Shown here: positions 1-7,231 of the stretch, one piece after another
How the letters are laid out: each line of letters begins with the position of its first letter
Position numbering within the stretch: the stretch's first letter is position 1
NCBI GenBank assembly: GCA_021817875.1
Contig: JAKAFQ010000112.1
Location: 1-10,321, forward strand
Source of the DNA: Pseudomonadota bacterium
Lineage (GTDB): Bacteria; Pseudomonadota; Gammaproteobacteria; Steroidobacterales; Steroidobacteraceae
Direction: 5' to 3'
DNA: 10,321 nt
The notes under the pieces: generated by a model
The model's input: only the letters and a program-made list of their open reading frames with translations
What the model was told of the DNA's origin: nothing
The model's database searches: none
Made by a program: the position numbers and the translations under genes

Positions 1-950
<950 letters not shown>

Positions 951-989
951 GCGAATGCGTCATGAACACCGTAACGCCACGCAAGCACC

Positions 990-1004
990 CGGCCCGCAGG
1001 GCCG
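990..1004 (+). other. Short GC hairpin in the sufB-sufC spacer
   Basis: A perfect 6-bp stem (CGGCCC / GGGCCG) with a 3-base GCA loop lies in the 77-base gap between sufB and sufC. No T-run follows, so it does not look like a strong terminator. It could affect mRNA stability or the SufB:SufC ratio, but in such GC-rich DNA a stem of this size may also be chance. Confidence 0.3.
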
Positions 1005-1027
1005 ATCGTGGCATCACCTGACAGTCG

Positions 1028-1864
1028 ATGAATAACATGCTGAACATAGACAACCTGCACGTCACCGTCGACGGCAAGGAAATCCTCAGGGGCCTGACCC
1101 TGGAAGTGCCTGCCGGAGAGGTTCACGCCGTGATGGGCCCGAACGGCTCGGGCAAGAGCACCCTCGCCCATGTGCTGGCCGGTCGTCCAGGCTACACGGT
1201 CAGCGCCGGAACCGTGACCTTTCAGGGCCGCGACCTGCTCGCGCTGCCGCCCGAGGAACGGGCGCGCGAGGGCGTGTTCCTCGGCTTCCAGTACCCGGTG
1301 GAGATCCCGGGGGTCAACAACGTCTATCTGCTCAAGGCGGCGGTCAACGCCGCCCGCAAGCACCACGGACTGCCCGAGGTCGATGCGTTCGAATTCCTGA
1401 CCCTGGTGCGCGAGAAGATGCGCCTGATGCGCATGGACGAGAGCATGCTCTCGCGTGGCGTCAATGAGGGATTCTCGGGAGGCGAGAAGAAGCGCAATGA
1501 GATTCTGCAGATGCTGGTGCTCGAGCCACGGCTGGCGGTGCTCGATGAAACCGACTCGGGCCTGGACATCGATGCGCTCAAGGTGGTCGCCCACGGAGTG
1601 AACACCCTGCGCGCCCCGGAGCGTTCGCTCGTGCTGGTGACGCATTACCAACGACTGCTCGAATACATCGTTCCCGACCGCGTTCACGTGCTCGTCAAGG
1701 GTCGCATCGCCCACAGCGGCGACCGGACGCTGGCGCTCGAGCTCGAGCAGCGCGGCTACGACTGGCTGATCGGCGAGGGTGAACCGGAATCGCGGCCAAC
1801 GCCCCGCCACGGCCGGGCCGGGAACGATGCCCAGGGTGGGATGCTCGCGGACAGGCCGGCATGA
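1028..1864 (+). CDS. sufC: SufC, ABC-type ATPase of the SufBCD complex
   Basis: SufC is the soluble ATPase that drives conformational change in SufBCD during cluster assembly. The 278-residue frame has the full ABC cassette: Walker A GPNGSGKST (37-45), Q-loop Gln88, the signature FSGGEKKRNE (149-158), Walker B LAVLDETDSGLD (169-180) with catalytic Glu174, and the switch His206 in VTHYQ. There are no membrane segments, as expected for SufC. Start choice is uncertain: ATG 1028 gives MNNMLNIDNL, while ATG 1037 gives the more family-typical MLNIDNL; neither has a clear Shine-Dalgarno. After the usual end of the family (YDWL, about residue 247) there is an extra polar tail of some 30 residues rich in Gly, Pro and Arg, making it longer than the usual 245-260. 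Its stop overlaps the sufD start by 4 bases (ATGA). Confidence 0.97.
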   Translation: MNNMLNIDNLHVTVDGKEILRGLTLEVPAGEVHAVMGPNGSGKSTLAHVLAGRPGYTVSAGTVTFQGRDLLALPPEERAREGVFLGFQYPVEIPGVNNVYLLKAAVNAARKHHGLPEVDAFEFLTLVREKMRLMRMDESMLSRGVNEGFSGGEKKRNEILQMLVLEPRLAVLDETDSGLDIDALKVVAHGVNTLRAPERSLVLVTHYQRLLEYIVPDRVHVLVKGRIAHSGDRTLALELEQRGYDWLIGEGEPESRPTPRHGRAGNDAQGGMLADRPA

Positions 1865-3153
1865 GTGCGGCACTGCTCGATCGCCTGAGAGACGAATACG
1901 GCGCCCTCCACGACACCCTGCCGCAGGGCGTCATCGAGCGCGGGCGCCGGCGCGCGGCGATCGAGACATTGTGCGCACAGGGCCTGCCGGCCACCCGTGA
2001 GGAGAACTGGCGTTACGCCAACCTGCGGGTGCTCGAGCGTGCACGGTTCGCTCCGTGTGCCGCCCCGGCATCGCTCCCGGACCTGCCGGCGCCGCTGCCG
2101 GGGTTTTCGCGCTACGTCTTCATTGATGGCGTGCTGCACGCTGCGCCCACGGATGCGCCACACGCCGGGATCTCGGTGCGCAGCCTCCGCTCGGGCGACG
2201 CAGATGCGGCGGCCGACGTGCCGCCGGTTTCGGCCCTGCCGGAGGCGCGCCTGGCGCTGCTCAACGAAGCGTTCGCCACCGACGGCGCCGCGATCCGCGT
2301 GCAGGCGCACACCGAGGCGTCGCGGATCGAGCTGGTATTCGTCGCCTCCACGGCGGGGCAGGCCGGGGCCTCCTACCCTCGGGCCCAGGTCGCGCTCGCC
2401 GCGGGCGCCCGCCTGACCCTGGTGGAAAGACACCTGAGCGCAGGCGACGAAGCCAGCTTCATCAACAGCGCGGTGCGCGTCGACCTGGACGAGTCAGCCC
2501 ACCTGGCCCATTACCGTCTGCAGCAGACCGGCACGCGCGCCGCCTGGTTCGACACTCTCGAAGCGACGCTCGCGAAAGATGCGCACTACAGGCTGCTTTG
2601 CGTGAGCGCCGGCGCGCTTGCGGCGCGCTCCACCGTGCACATCGGGCTGCGGGGCATGGCTGCGCAGGTATCCCTGTCCGCCGCGGCGCTCGGCGAGCGC
2701 TTGCAGAGCCAGGACACCTACGTGCTGACCGACCACCTCGCGCCGCGCACGCGCACCGAACAGACCTTCCGCGGAATTGCCTCGGGCCGCGCCCGTGTGG
2801 CGTTCAACGGCAAGATCGTGGTGCACGAGGGCGCCCGCGGCGCCGACTCACGCCAGTCGCTGCGCGGCCTGCTCGCCGGGCCGGAGGCCGAGATCGACGT
2901 CCGGCCGCAACTGGAGATCTACACCGATGAGGTGCGCTGCAGCCACGGCGCCACCGCCGGCAAGCTCGACGAGAACATGCTGTTTTATCTGCTCTCGCGC
3001 GGCCTGCCGCCCGAGGCGGCGCAGCGCTTGCTCAAGTGGGCGTTCCTCGAGGACGTGGTCTCGAGAATCGAACTCGCCGAGCTGCGCCGGCGCATCGAGC
3101 ACGAGCTCGCCGGCCAGATGAGCGAGGCCGCCCCGCTCGAGGAGATGCTCTGA
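1861..3153 (+). CDS. sufD: SufD, Fe-S scaffold partner of SufB
   Basis: SufD is the SufB paralogue that completes the SufBCD complex and is linked to iron acquisition during assembly. The protein has 430 residues, a normal length. The N-terminal segment carries the family-typical LPATREENWRYANL (about residues 41-54). The middle is the divergent beta-helix region, and the C-terminal third is well conserved: FNGKIVVHEGA, then LEIYTDEVRCSHGATAGKLDE and the helical tail LLSRGLPPEAAQRLLKWAF. His362, in the RCSHGAT motif, fits the His360 of E. coli SufD that is required at the SufB-SufD interface. The ATG at 1861 overlaps the sufC stop (ATGA), and its own stop overlaps sufS (TGATG), so translation is probably coupled on both sides. 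The N-terminal half varies much more than SufB, as is usual for SufD. Confidence 0.95.
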   Translation: MSAALLDRLRDEYGALHDTLPQGVIERGRRRAAIETLCAQGLPATREENWRYANLRVLERARFAPCAAPASLPDLPAPLPGFSRYVFIDGVLHAAPTDAPHAGISVRSLRSGDADAAADVPPVSALPEARLALLNEAFATDGAAIRVQAHTEASRIELVFVASTAGQAGASYPRAQVALAAGARLTLVERHLSAGDEASFINSAVRVDLDESAHLAHYRLQQTGTRAAWFDTLEATLAKDAHYRLLCVSAGALAARSTVHIGLRGMAAQVSLSAAALGERLQSQDTYVLTDHLAPRTRTEQTFRGIASGRARVAFNGKIVVHEGARGADSRQSLRGLLAGPEAEIDVRPQLEIYTDEVRCSHGATAGKLDENMLFYLLSRGLPPEAAQRLLKWAFLEDVVSRIELAELRRRIEHELAGQMSEAAPLEEML

Positions 3154-4406
3154 TGGCCGCCATCGCGCCGCGCACCGCCCCCTCCCCCGCGTTCGATGTC
3201 GAGCGCGTACGCCGCGACTTTCCCATTCTCGCCCGCATGGTCAACGGCCGGCCGCTGGTGTATCTCGACAGCGCCGCCTCGAGCCAACGTCCTCTGCCGG
3301 TACTGCACGCGGTGGAGCACTACGAGACCCACTGTCACGCCAACGTGCACCGTGGCGTGCACGCGCTCAGCCAGGCGGCCACCGAGGCCTTCGAGGGCGC
3401 CCGCGAGCGGGTGCGGCGCTTCATCAATGCGGCTTCGTCGCGCGAGATCGTGTTCGTGCGCGGCACCACCGAGGCGATCAACCTCGTGGCACAGTCCTTC
3501 GGGCGGGCGCGCCTTGCGAGCGGCGACGAGATCCTGATCACCGCGCTCGAGCACCACGCCAACATCGTGCCGTGGCAGATGCTGTGCGAACAGACCGGCT
3601 GCACGCTGCGGGTGGCCCCGATCGACCGGCGCGGCGAACTCGAGTTCGACCGGTTCCTCGGGTTGCTCTCGGCGCGCACCCGGCTGGTCGCGGTGGCTCA
3701 CGTCTCGAACGCGCTCGGCACCGTACTGCCGGTCAGGCGGATGGTCGAGGCCGCGCATGGCCACGGCGCCGTGGTGCTCATCGATGGCGCGCAGGCCATC
3801 CCGCACTCGCGCATCGATGTGCGCGAGCTCGGCTGCGACTTCTACGCCTTCTCGGGCCACAAGCTCTATGGCCCGACCGGGATCGGCGTGCTCTATGGGC
3901 GTGAGGAACTGCTCGACGCCATGCCGCCGTGGCAGGGCGGCGGCGACATGATCCGCACGGTCTCGTTCGAGAAGAGCACCTACAACGAGCTGCCGTGGAA
4001 GTTCGAGGCCGGCACGCCCAACATCTCCGGGGCCGTCGGTCTCGCAGCCGCCATGGACTACGTGGAAAGCCTGGGGCAGGAAGCGATCGCCGCACACGAA
4101 CAGCGGCTGCTGAGCCTGGCGAGCGCCGCGGTCGGCCGCATCCCCGGCGTCGAGATCATCGGCACCGCGACCCACAAGGCATCGGTGCTTTCGTTCACGA
4201 TGGAAGGATGCCACCCGCATGATCTCGGCACGATCCTCGACGCCGAGGGCGTGGCGATCCGTACCGGCCACCATTGCGCGATGCCGGTGATGACCTTCTT
4301 CGACATTCCGGCGACGGCCCGTGCCTCCTTCGGCTGCTACAACACCGAAGGAGACGTCGAAGCTCTGGCCGCCGCCCTCGGCAAAGCCCGCGAGGTGTTC
4401 GGCTGA
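3153..4406 (+). CDS. sufS: SufS, group II cysteine desulfurase
   Basis: SufS is a PLP enzyme that removes sulfur from L-cysteine, leaving alanine and an enzyme persulfide for cluster assembly. From ATG 3153 it has 417 residues, slightly over the usual 405-415. Visible motifs: YLDSAASSQRP near the N-terminus, NVHRGVHALS, RGTTEAINLVA, EHHANIVPW (His134/135, PLP-stacking region), IDGAQAIPH, the PLP lysine Lys237 in SGHKLYGPTGIG, and the active-site Cys375 in RTGHHCAMP. The frame stays open upstream to 3036, inside sufD, but that part is not SufS-like. ATG 3153 overlaps the sufD stop by one base and has GAGGAG eight bases before it, so it is the preferred start. The next gene is sufU, its likely sulfur acceptor, again overlapping by one base. 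Confidence 0.97.
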   Translation: MAAIAPRTAPSPAFDVERVRRDFPILARMVNGRPLVYLDSAASSQRPLPVLHAVEHYETHCHANVHRGVHALSQAATEAFEGARERVRRFINAASSREIVFVRGTTEAINLVAQSFGRARLASGDEILITALEHHANIVPWQMLCEQTGCTLRVAPIDRRGELEFDRFLGLLSARTRLVAVAHVSNALGTVLPVRRMVEAAHGHGAVVLIDGAQAIPHSRIDVRELGCDFYAFSGHKLYGPTGIGVLYGREELLDAMPPWQGGGDMIRTVSFEKSTYNELPWKFEAGTPNISGAVGLAAAMDYVESLGQEAIAAHEQRLLSLASAAVGRIPGVEIIGTATHKASVLSFTMEGCHPHDLGTILDAEGVAIRTGHHCAMPVMTFFDIPATARASFGCYNTEGDVEALAAALGKAREVFG

Positions 4407-4849
4407 TGGACCTGAAGGACCTGTACCGCGACGTGATCCTGGATCACAACAGGCGGCCGCGCAATTTCGGTTCGCTCGCGCCCGCGGATGCGCACGCCGA
4501 AGGGCACAATCCTCTGTGCGGCGACCGCCTGACCGTCTGGTTGCGGATGAACGGGGAGCGCATCGAGGATATCCGCTTCGAGGGCAAGGGGTGCGCGATC
4601 TCGACCGCATCCGCCTCGCTGATGACCGAGGCGGTCAAGGGCAAGGACCGGGCGGCCGTCATGGCGCTGTACGGCAGAATCCACGCGTTGCTCACGCAGC
4701 AGGATGCCGTGCCGGACGCCACGCTCGGCAAGCTCGCCGCCCTGTCAGGCGTGCGCGAGTTCCCCGCGCGAGTCAAATGCGCCAGCCTCTGCTGGCACAC
4801 GCTCGGTGCCGCTCTGGAGCGCAGCGCCGACACCGTCACCACGGAGTGA
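4406..4849 (+). CDS. sufU: SufU, zinc-dependent sulfur transfer protein for SufS
   Basis: SufU is an IscU-fold protein that accepts persulfide sulfur from SufS through a zinc-bound cysteine. The 147-residue product begins MDLKDLYRDVILDHNRRPRN. It has the four metal ligands in the SufU pattern: Cys38 and Asp40 in NPLCGDRL, Cys63 in GKGCAISTASASLM and Cys125 in RVKCASLCW. All sit three residues earlier than the ligands of B. subtilis SufU. The GKGCAIS insert region and position beside sufS favour SufU over an IscU scaffold; automatic pipelines often label it NifU-like or IscU-like. ATG 4406 overlaps the sufS stop (TGATG), with GAGGTG eight bases upstream. No SufE gene is in view, which fits SufU serving that role here. 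Confidence 0.93.
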   Translation: MDLKDLYRDVILDHNRRPRNFGSLAPADAHAEGHNPLCGDRLTVWLRMNGERIEDIRFEGKGCAISTASASLMTEAVKGKDRAAVMALYGRIHALLTQQDAVPDATLGKLAALSGVREFPARVKCASLCWHTLGAALERSADTVTTE

Positions 4850-4858
4850 CCGCAGCCC

Positions 4859-5410
4859 ATGCGCAGCTACGACAATGAGCCCTTCGTCGTCAACCGGGAA
4901 GTCCGCGCGGTGATCGTCCCCGCCGGCACCGAGCTCAACCTGCAGCCCGGCACGTCCGGCTACATCACCCAGGCGCTCGGCGGCAGCTTCACCGTGTACA
5001 TCGAGGGCAACCTGTACCGCATCAGCGGCGAGGATGCCGATGCCATCGGCCAGGAGCGGGTGGCCCCTCCGGAGCTGCCCCCCAACGCCACCGAAGCCGA
5101 CGTGCTCAAGCTGGCGTGGGACCAGATGCGCACCTGCTACGATCCGGAAATCCCGGTCAACATCGTCGACCTGGGGCTGATATACGACTGCAGCGTGCAC
5201 GCCAACCAGGACGGCACGCGCTCCATCGACGTCATGCTCACTCTCACCGCGCCGGGCTGCGGCATGGGTGAGATCCTGGTGGATGATGTCAAAGACAAGA
5301 TCGGGCGCATTCCCACCGTGAGCGAGGTGCGCGTCGAGCTGACCTTCGATCCGCCCTGGAATCCGAGCATGATGTCCGAGACGGCGCGCCTGCAGACCGG
5401 GATGTTCTGA
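4859..5410 (+). CDS. sufT: SufT, long-form MIP18/DUF59 Fe-S maturation factor
   Basis: This 183-residue protein matches the long SufT form: an N-terminal extension of about 75 residues followed by a MIP18 (DUF59) domain. The domain shows the conserved YDPEIPVNIVDLGLIYD (94-110) and APGCGMGEILVDDV (131-144), with Cys134 as the conserved cysteine, and the ending TFDPPWNPSMMSETAR (162-177) typical of this family. SufT proteins act as accessory factors in Fe-S protein maturation or cluster transfer; the exact biochemical step is not settled. The start at ATG 4859 lies 9 bases after the sufU stop, with a weak GGAG about 12 bases before it. The stop overlaps the next gene by one base. Its place between sufU and the Rieske gene supports the assignment. 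Confidence 0.93.
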   Translation: MRSYDNEPFVVNREVRAVIVPAGTELNLQPGTSGYITQALGGSFTVYIEGNLYRISGEDADAIGQERVAPPELPPNATEADVLKLAWDQMRTCYDPEIPVNIVDLGLIYDCSVHANQDGTRSIDVMLTLTAPGCGMGEILVDDVKDKIGRIPTVSEVRVELTFDPPWNPSMMSETARLQTGMF

Positions 5411-5721
5411 TGAGCTGGACGGATGTGGCAAGCGCGGCGCAGCTCGACGGCGACTCGCCCCTGCCCGTGGACCTCGACGGCATTGCCGTGATGGTGGTGC
5501 GCTGCGGCAGCGAGGTCTACGCGGTCGACGACGCGTGCACTCACGACGGCGAGCCCCTGGAAGGCGCCGAGGTCGAATCCTGCGAGATCGTCTGCCCGCG
5601 TCACGGCGCGCGCTTCTGCCTGCGGACCGGTCAGGCACTCACTCCGCCGGCCTACGAGCCGCTGCGCACCTATGGCGTGCGCATCGAGGGCGGGCGGGTT
5701 CTGATCGAGCGCCCCGACTGA
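5410..5721 (+). CDS. Small Rieske [2Fe-2S] ferredoxin-like protein
   Basis: The 103-residue protein is a single Rieske domain of the kind used as ferredoxins by bacterial ring-hydroxylating dioxygenases. The cluster ligands are Cys43 and His45 in ACTHDGE and Cys62 and His65 in VCPRHGARF, a C-x-H-x16-C-x2-H pattern. The rest is the usual small beta fold, ending in VRIEGGRVLIE. There is no signal peptide or membrane anchor, so it is cytosolic. It starts inside the sufT stop (TGATG), is the last gene of the suf operon, and has no oxygenase or reductase gene next to it. It may supply electrons for cluster assembly or for a partner elsewhere, or be a cluster-bearing client; sequence alone does not decide. 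Family call is firm, role is open. Confidence 0.93.
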   Translation: MSWTDVASAAQLDGDSPLPVDLDGIAVMVVRCGSEVYAVDDACTHDGEPLEGAEVESCEIVCPRHGARFCLRTGQALTPPAYEPLRTYGVRIEGGRVLIERPD

Positions 5722-5732
5722 TCCGGCACGGC

Positions 5733-5757
5733 GGAATCGGCGCCGCGGCCCCGATCC
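5733..5757 (+). terminator. Possible terminator of the suf operon
   Basis: Twelve bases after the Rieske stop, GGAATCGG (5733-5740) pairs with CCGATCC (5751-5757), giving 7 bp with one bulged A around a 10-base GC-rich loop. There is no T-run, so this would be a weak or factor-assisted terminator at best. Its place at the end of the operon is the main support. Confidence 0.3.
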
Positions 5758-5792
5758 CGAGAGACCGCACCGCACGACCCGCGGGCACCCCT

Positions 5793-5817
5793 GGGGCGAT
5801 CGTGATCGAGCCGCCCC
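5793..5817 (-). terminator. Possible terminator after the aminotransferase gene
   Basis: GGGGCG (5793-5798) pairs with CGCCCC (5812-5817), a 6-bp stem with a 13-base loop that itself contains a CGAT/ATCG repeat. It abuts the minus-strand aminotransferase stop codon (5818-5820). No T-run is visible on either strand, so the call is tentative. Confidence 0.3.
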
Positions 5818-7137
5818 TCATGTGACGCGGCGCAGGACGCTGCGCAGCGTCTCGACCATGGTGCGGATTTCCTCTTCGCTGCTGACGAAGGGCGGGGCCA
5901 CCGCGATCGTATCGGCGGTGAAGCGCAGCAGCAGTCCCGCCTCCACGCCCCGCTCGAACACTTCCCTGGCTCTCGCCCCCGGCTGGCCCTCGCGCGGACC
6001 GAACTCGACGGCGGCGGCGAGGCCGATGTTGCGGATGTCGATGACGTGCGGCTCGTCCCGTAACGAATGCACGGCGTCCTCGAGCACTGTGGAGAGCTGT
6101 GCCGCGCGCCCGACCAGCTGTTCCCTTTCCAGCACTTCGAGCGCCGCCAGCCCCGCGGCGCAGGCCATCGGATGGCCGGAGTAGGTGTATCCGTGAAACA
6201 GCTCGATGGCCTGCTCCGGTCCGCTCATCAACGCGTCGTAGATGCGCTGCCGCACGATCGCGCCACCCATCGGGATCACGCCGTTGGTGACGGCTTTGGC
6301 GAACACGATGATGTCGGGCGTGACCCCGAGCCGCTGCGCGGCGAAATTCCCGCCCAGCCGGCCGAATCCGGTGATGACCTCGTCGAAGATCAGCAGGATC
6401 CCGTGCCGGGTGCAGATCTCGCGCAGACGCTCCAGATACCCCACCGGCGGAACGATCACGCCCGTCGAGCCCTGCATCGGCTCGACGATCACCGCGGCGA
6501 TGGTCGAGGCGTCATGCAACGCGATCAGCCGCTCCAACACGTCGGCCAGATGCGCACCCCAGGCCGGCTGACCGCGGCTGAAGCGCATGTGAGCCGGATC
6601 GAGGGTGTGGGGCAGATGATCCACGAACGGAGCGCTCAGTGCACCGAACACGCGGCGGTTGGCCGCGATGCCGCCGGCGGAGATTCCACCGATCCCCACG
6701 CCGTGATAGGCCCGTTCCCGGCCGATGATCCGCACCCGGCCGGCCTCGCCGCGCGCATGGTGGTACGCCAGAGCGATCTTCAGCGCGCTGTCGACGGCCT
6801 CCGAACCGGAGTTGGCGAAGAAGACCCGGCTCAGCCCCTCGGGCGCCCAGCGCGCGATCCGCGCCGCAAGTTCGAACACCTTGGGGTGCCCCACCTGAAA
6901 CGTGGGTGCGAAGTCCAGTTCGGCCGCCTGTGCGCTCACGGCCGCGATGATCTCCGGCCTGCCATGCCCGAGCGGGCTGCACCACAGGCCCGAGAGGCAG
7001 TCAAAGACCCGTCGGCCGTCGGGCAGGGTGAAGTAGGCCCCTTTGGCCCCGGCCACCAGGGTCGGATGGCTTTTGAAATACCGGTTGGCCGTGAAGGGCA
7101 TCCAGAAGGCGGAAAGATCGGGACCGTTCGTGTTCAT
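5818..7137 (-). CDS. Class III omega-amino acid:pyruvate-type aminotransferase
   Basis: A cytosolic PLP enzyme that moves the amino group of an omega-amino acid or amine to pyruvate or another keto acid. The 439 residues match the beta-alanine/omega-amino acid:pyruvate aminotransferase group along their whole length: AFWMPFTANRYFK at the N-terminus, Trp52 in LSGLWC, the phosphate-binding NSGSEAVDSALK (109-120), Tyr144-His145-Gly146, Asp252 in IFDEVITGFGR, the PLP lysine Lys281 in FAKAVTNG, FHGYTYSGHP (314-323) and Arg405 in LLLRFTAD, where the omega-APT family has its substrate-carboxylate arginine. The true substrate (beta-alanine, taurine, GABA, polyamine or aromatic amine) cannot be read from sequence. 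The start ATG 7137 has only a weak GGAG upstream. It is divergent from a MocR-type regulator, which probably controls it. Confidence 0.93.
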   Translation of the reverse strand: MNTNGPDLSAFWMPFTANRYFKSHPTLVAGAKGAYFTLPDGRRVFDCLSGLWCSPLGHGRPEIIAAVSAQAAELDFAPTFQVGHPKVFELAARIARWAPEGLSRVFFANSGSEAVDSALKIALAYHHARGEAGRVRIIGRERAYHGVGIGGISAGGIAANRRVFGALSAPFVDHLPHTLDPAHMRFSRGQPAWGAHLADVLERLIALHDASTIAAVIVEPMQGSTGVIVPPVGYLERLREICTRHGILLIFDEVITGFGRLGGNFAAQRLGVTPDIIVFAKAVTNGVIPMGGAIVRQRIYDALMSGPEQAIELFHGYTYSGHPMACAAGLAALEVLEREQLVGRAAQLSTVLEDAVHSLRDEPHVIDIRNIGLAAAVEFGPREGQPGARAREVFERGVEAGLLLRFTADTIAVAPPFVSSEEEIRTMVETLRSVLRRVT

Positions 7138-7189
7138 CGGTCCAATATGGGCTCCGGCCGGTCGGTCACCGAGCTACACTCACGCAGAT

Positions 7190-7226
7190 AGATCGCCAGA
7201 CTGTACAGGTCTGATCTACGATACAG
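7190..7226. promoter_or_regulatory. Candidate MocR operator in the divergent spacer
   Basis: The spacer holds a nested inverted repeat: AGATC (7190-7194) with GATCT (7213-7217) outside and CAGAC (7197-7201) with GTCTG (7209-7213) inside, around a palindromic CTGTACAG (7201-7208). A second TACAG at 7222-7226 repeats the one at 7204-7208 with 18-base phasing. The site lies 15-42 bases before the regulator ATG and 53-80 bases before the aminotransferase ATG. It is well placed for autoregulation and control of the divergent gene. Binding by the neighbouring regulator is inferred from position. Confidence 0.45.
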
Positions 7227-7231
7227 CGAAC

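Noticed and set aside
2985..4610. 541-codon minus-strand open frame opposite sufD-sufS-sufU
   Set aside because: It spans three well-recognised plus-strand genes and has low-complexity Arg/Ala/His content; it is an antisense shadow.
5722..5817. Possible small gene or RNA in the gap between the Rieske gene and the aminotransferase
   Set aside because: Only 96 bases, with two imperfect GC hairpins; no start with a ribosome binding site and no recognisable RNA structure.
6067..7191. 374-codon plus-strand open frame opposite the aminotransferase
   Set aside because: Antisense to a full-length class III aminotransferase; no domain is seen.
7171..7226. Sigma-70 promoter boxes in the divergent spacer
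   Set aside because: Several partial hexamers such as TACACT at 7175-7180 exist, but no well-spaced -35/-10 pair stands out on either strand.
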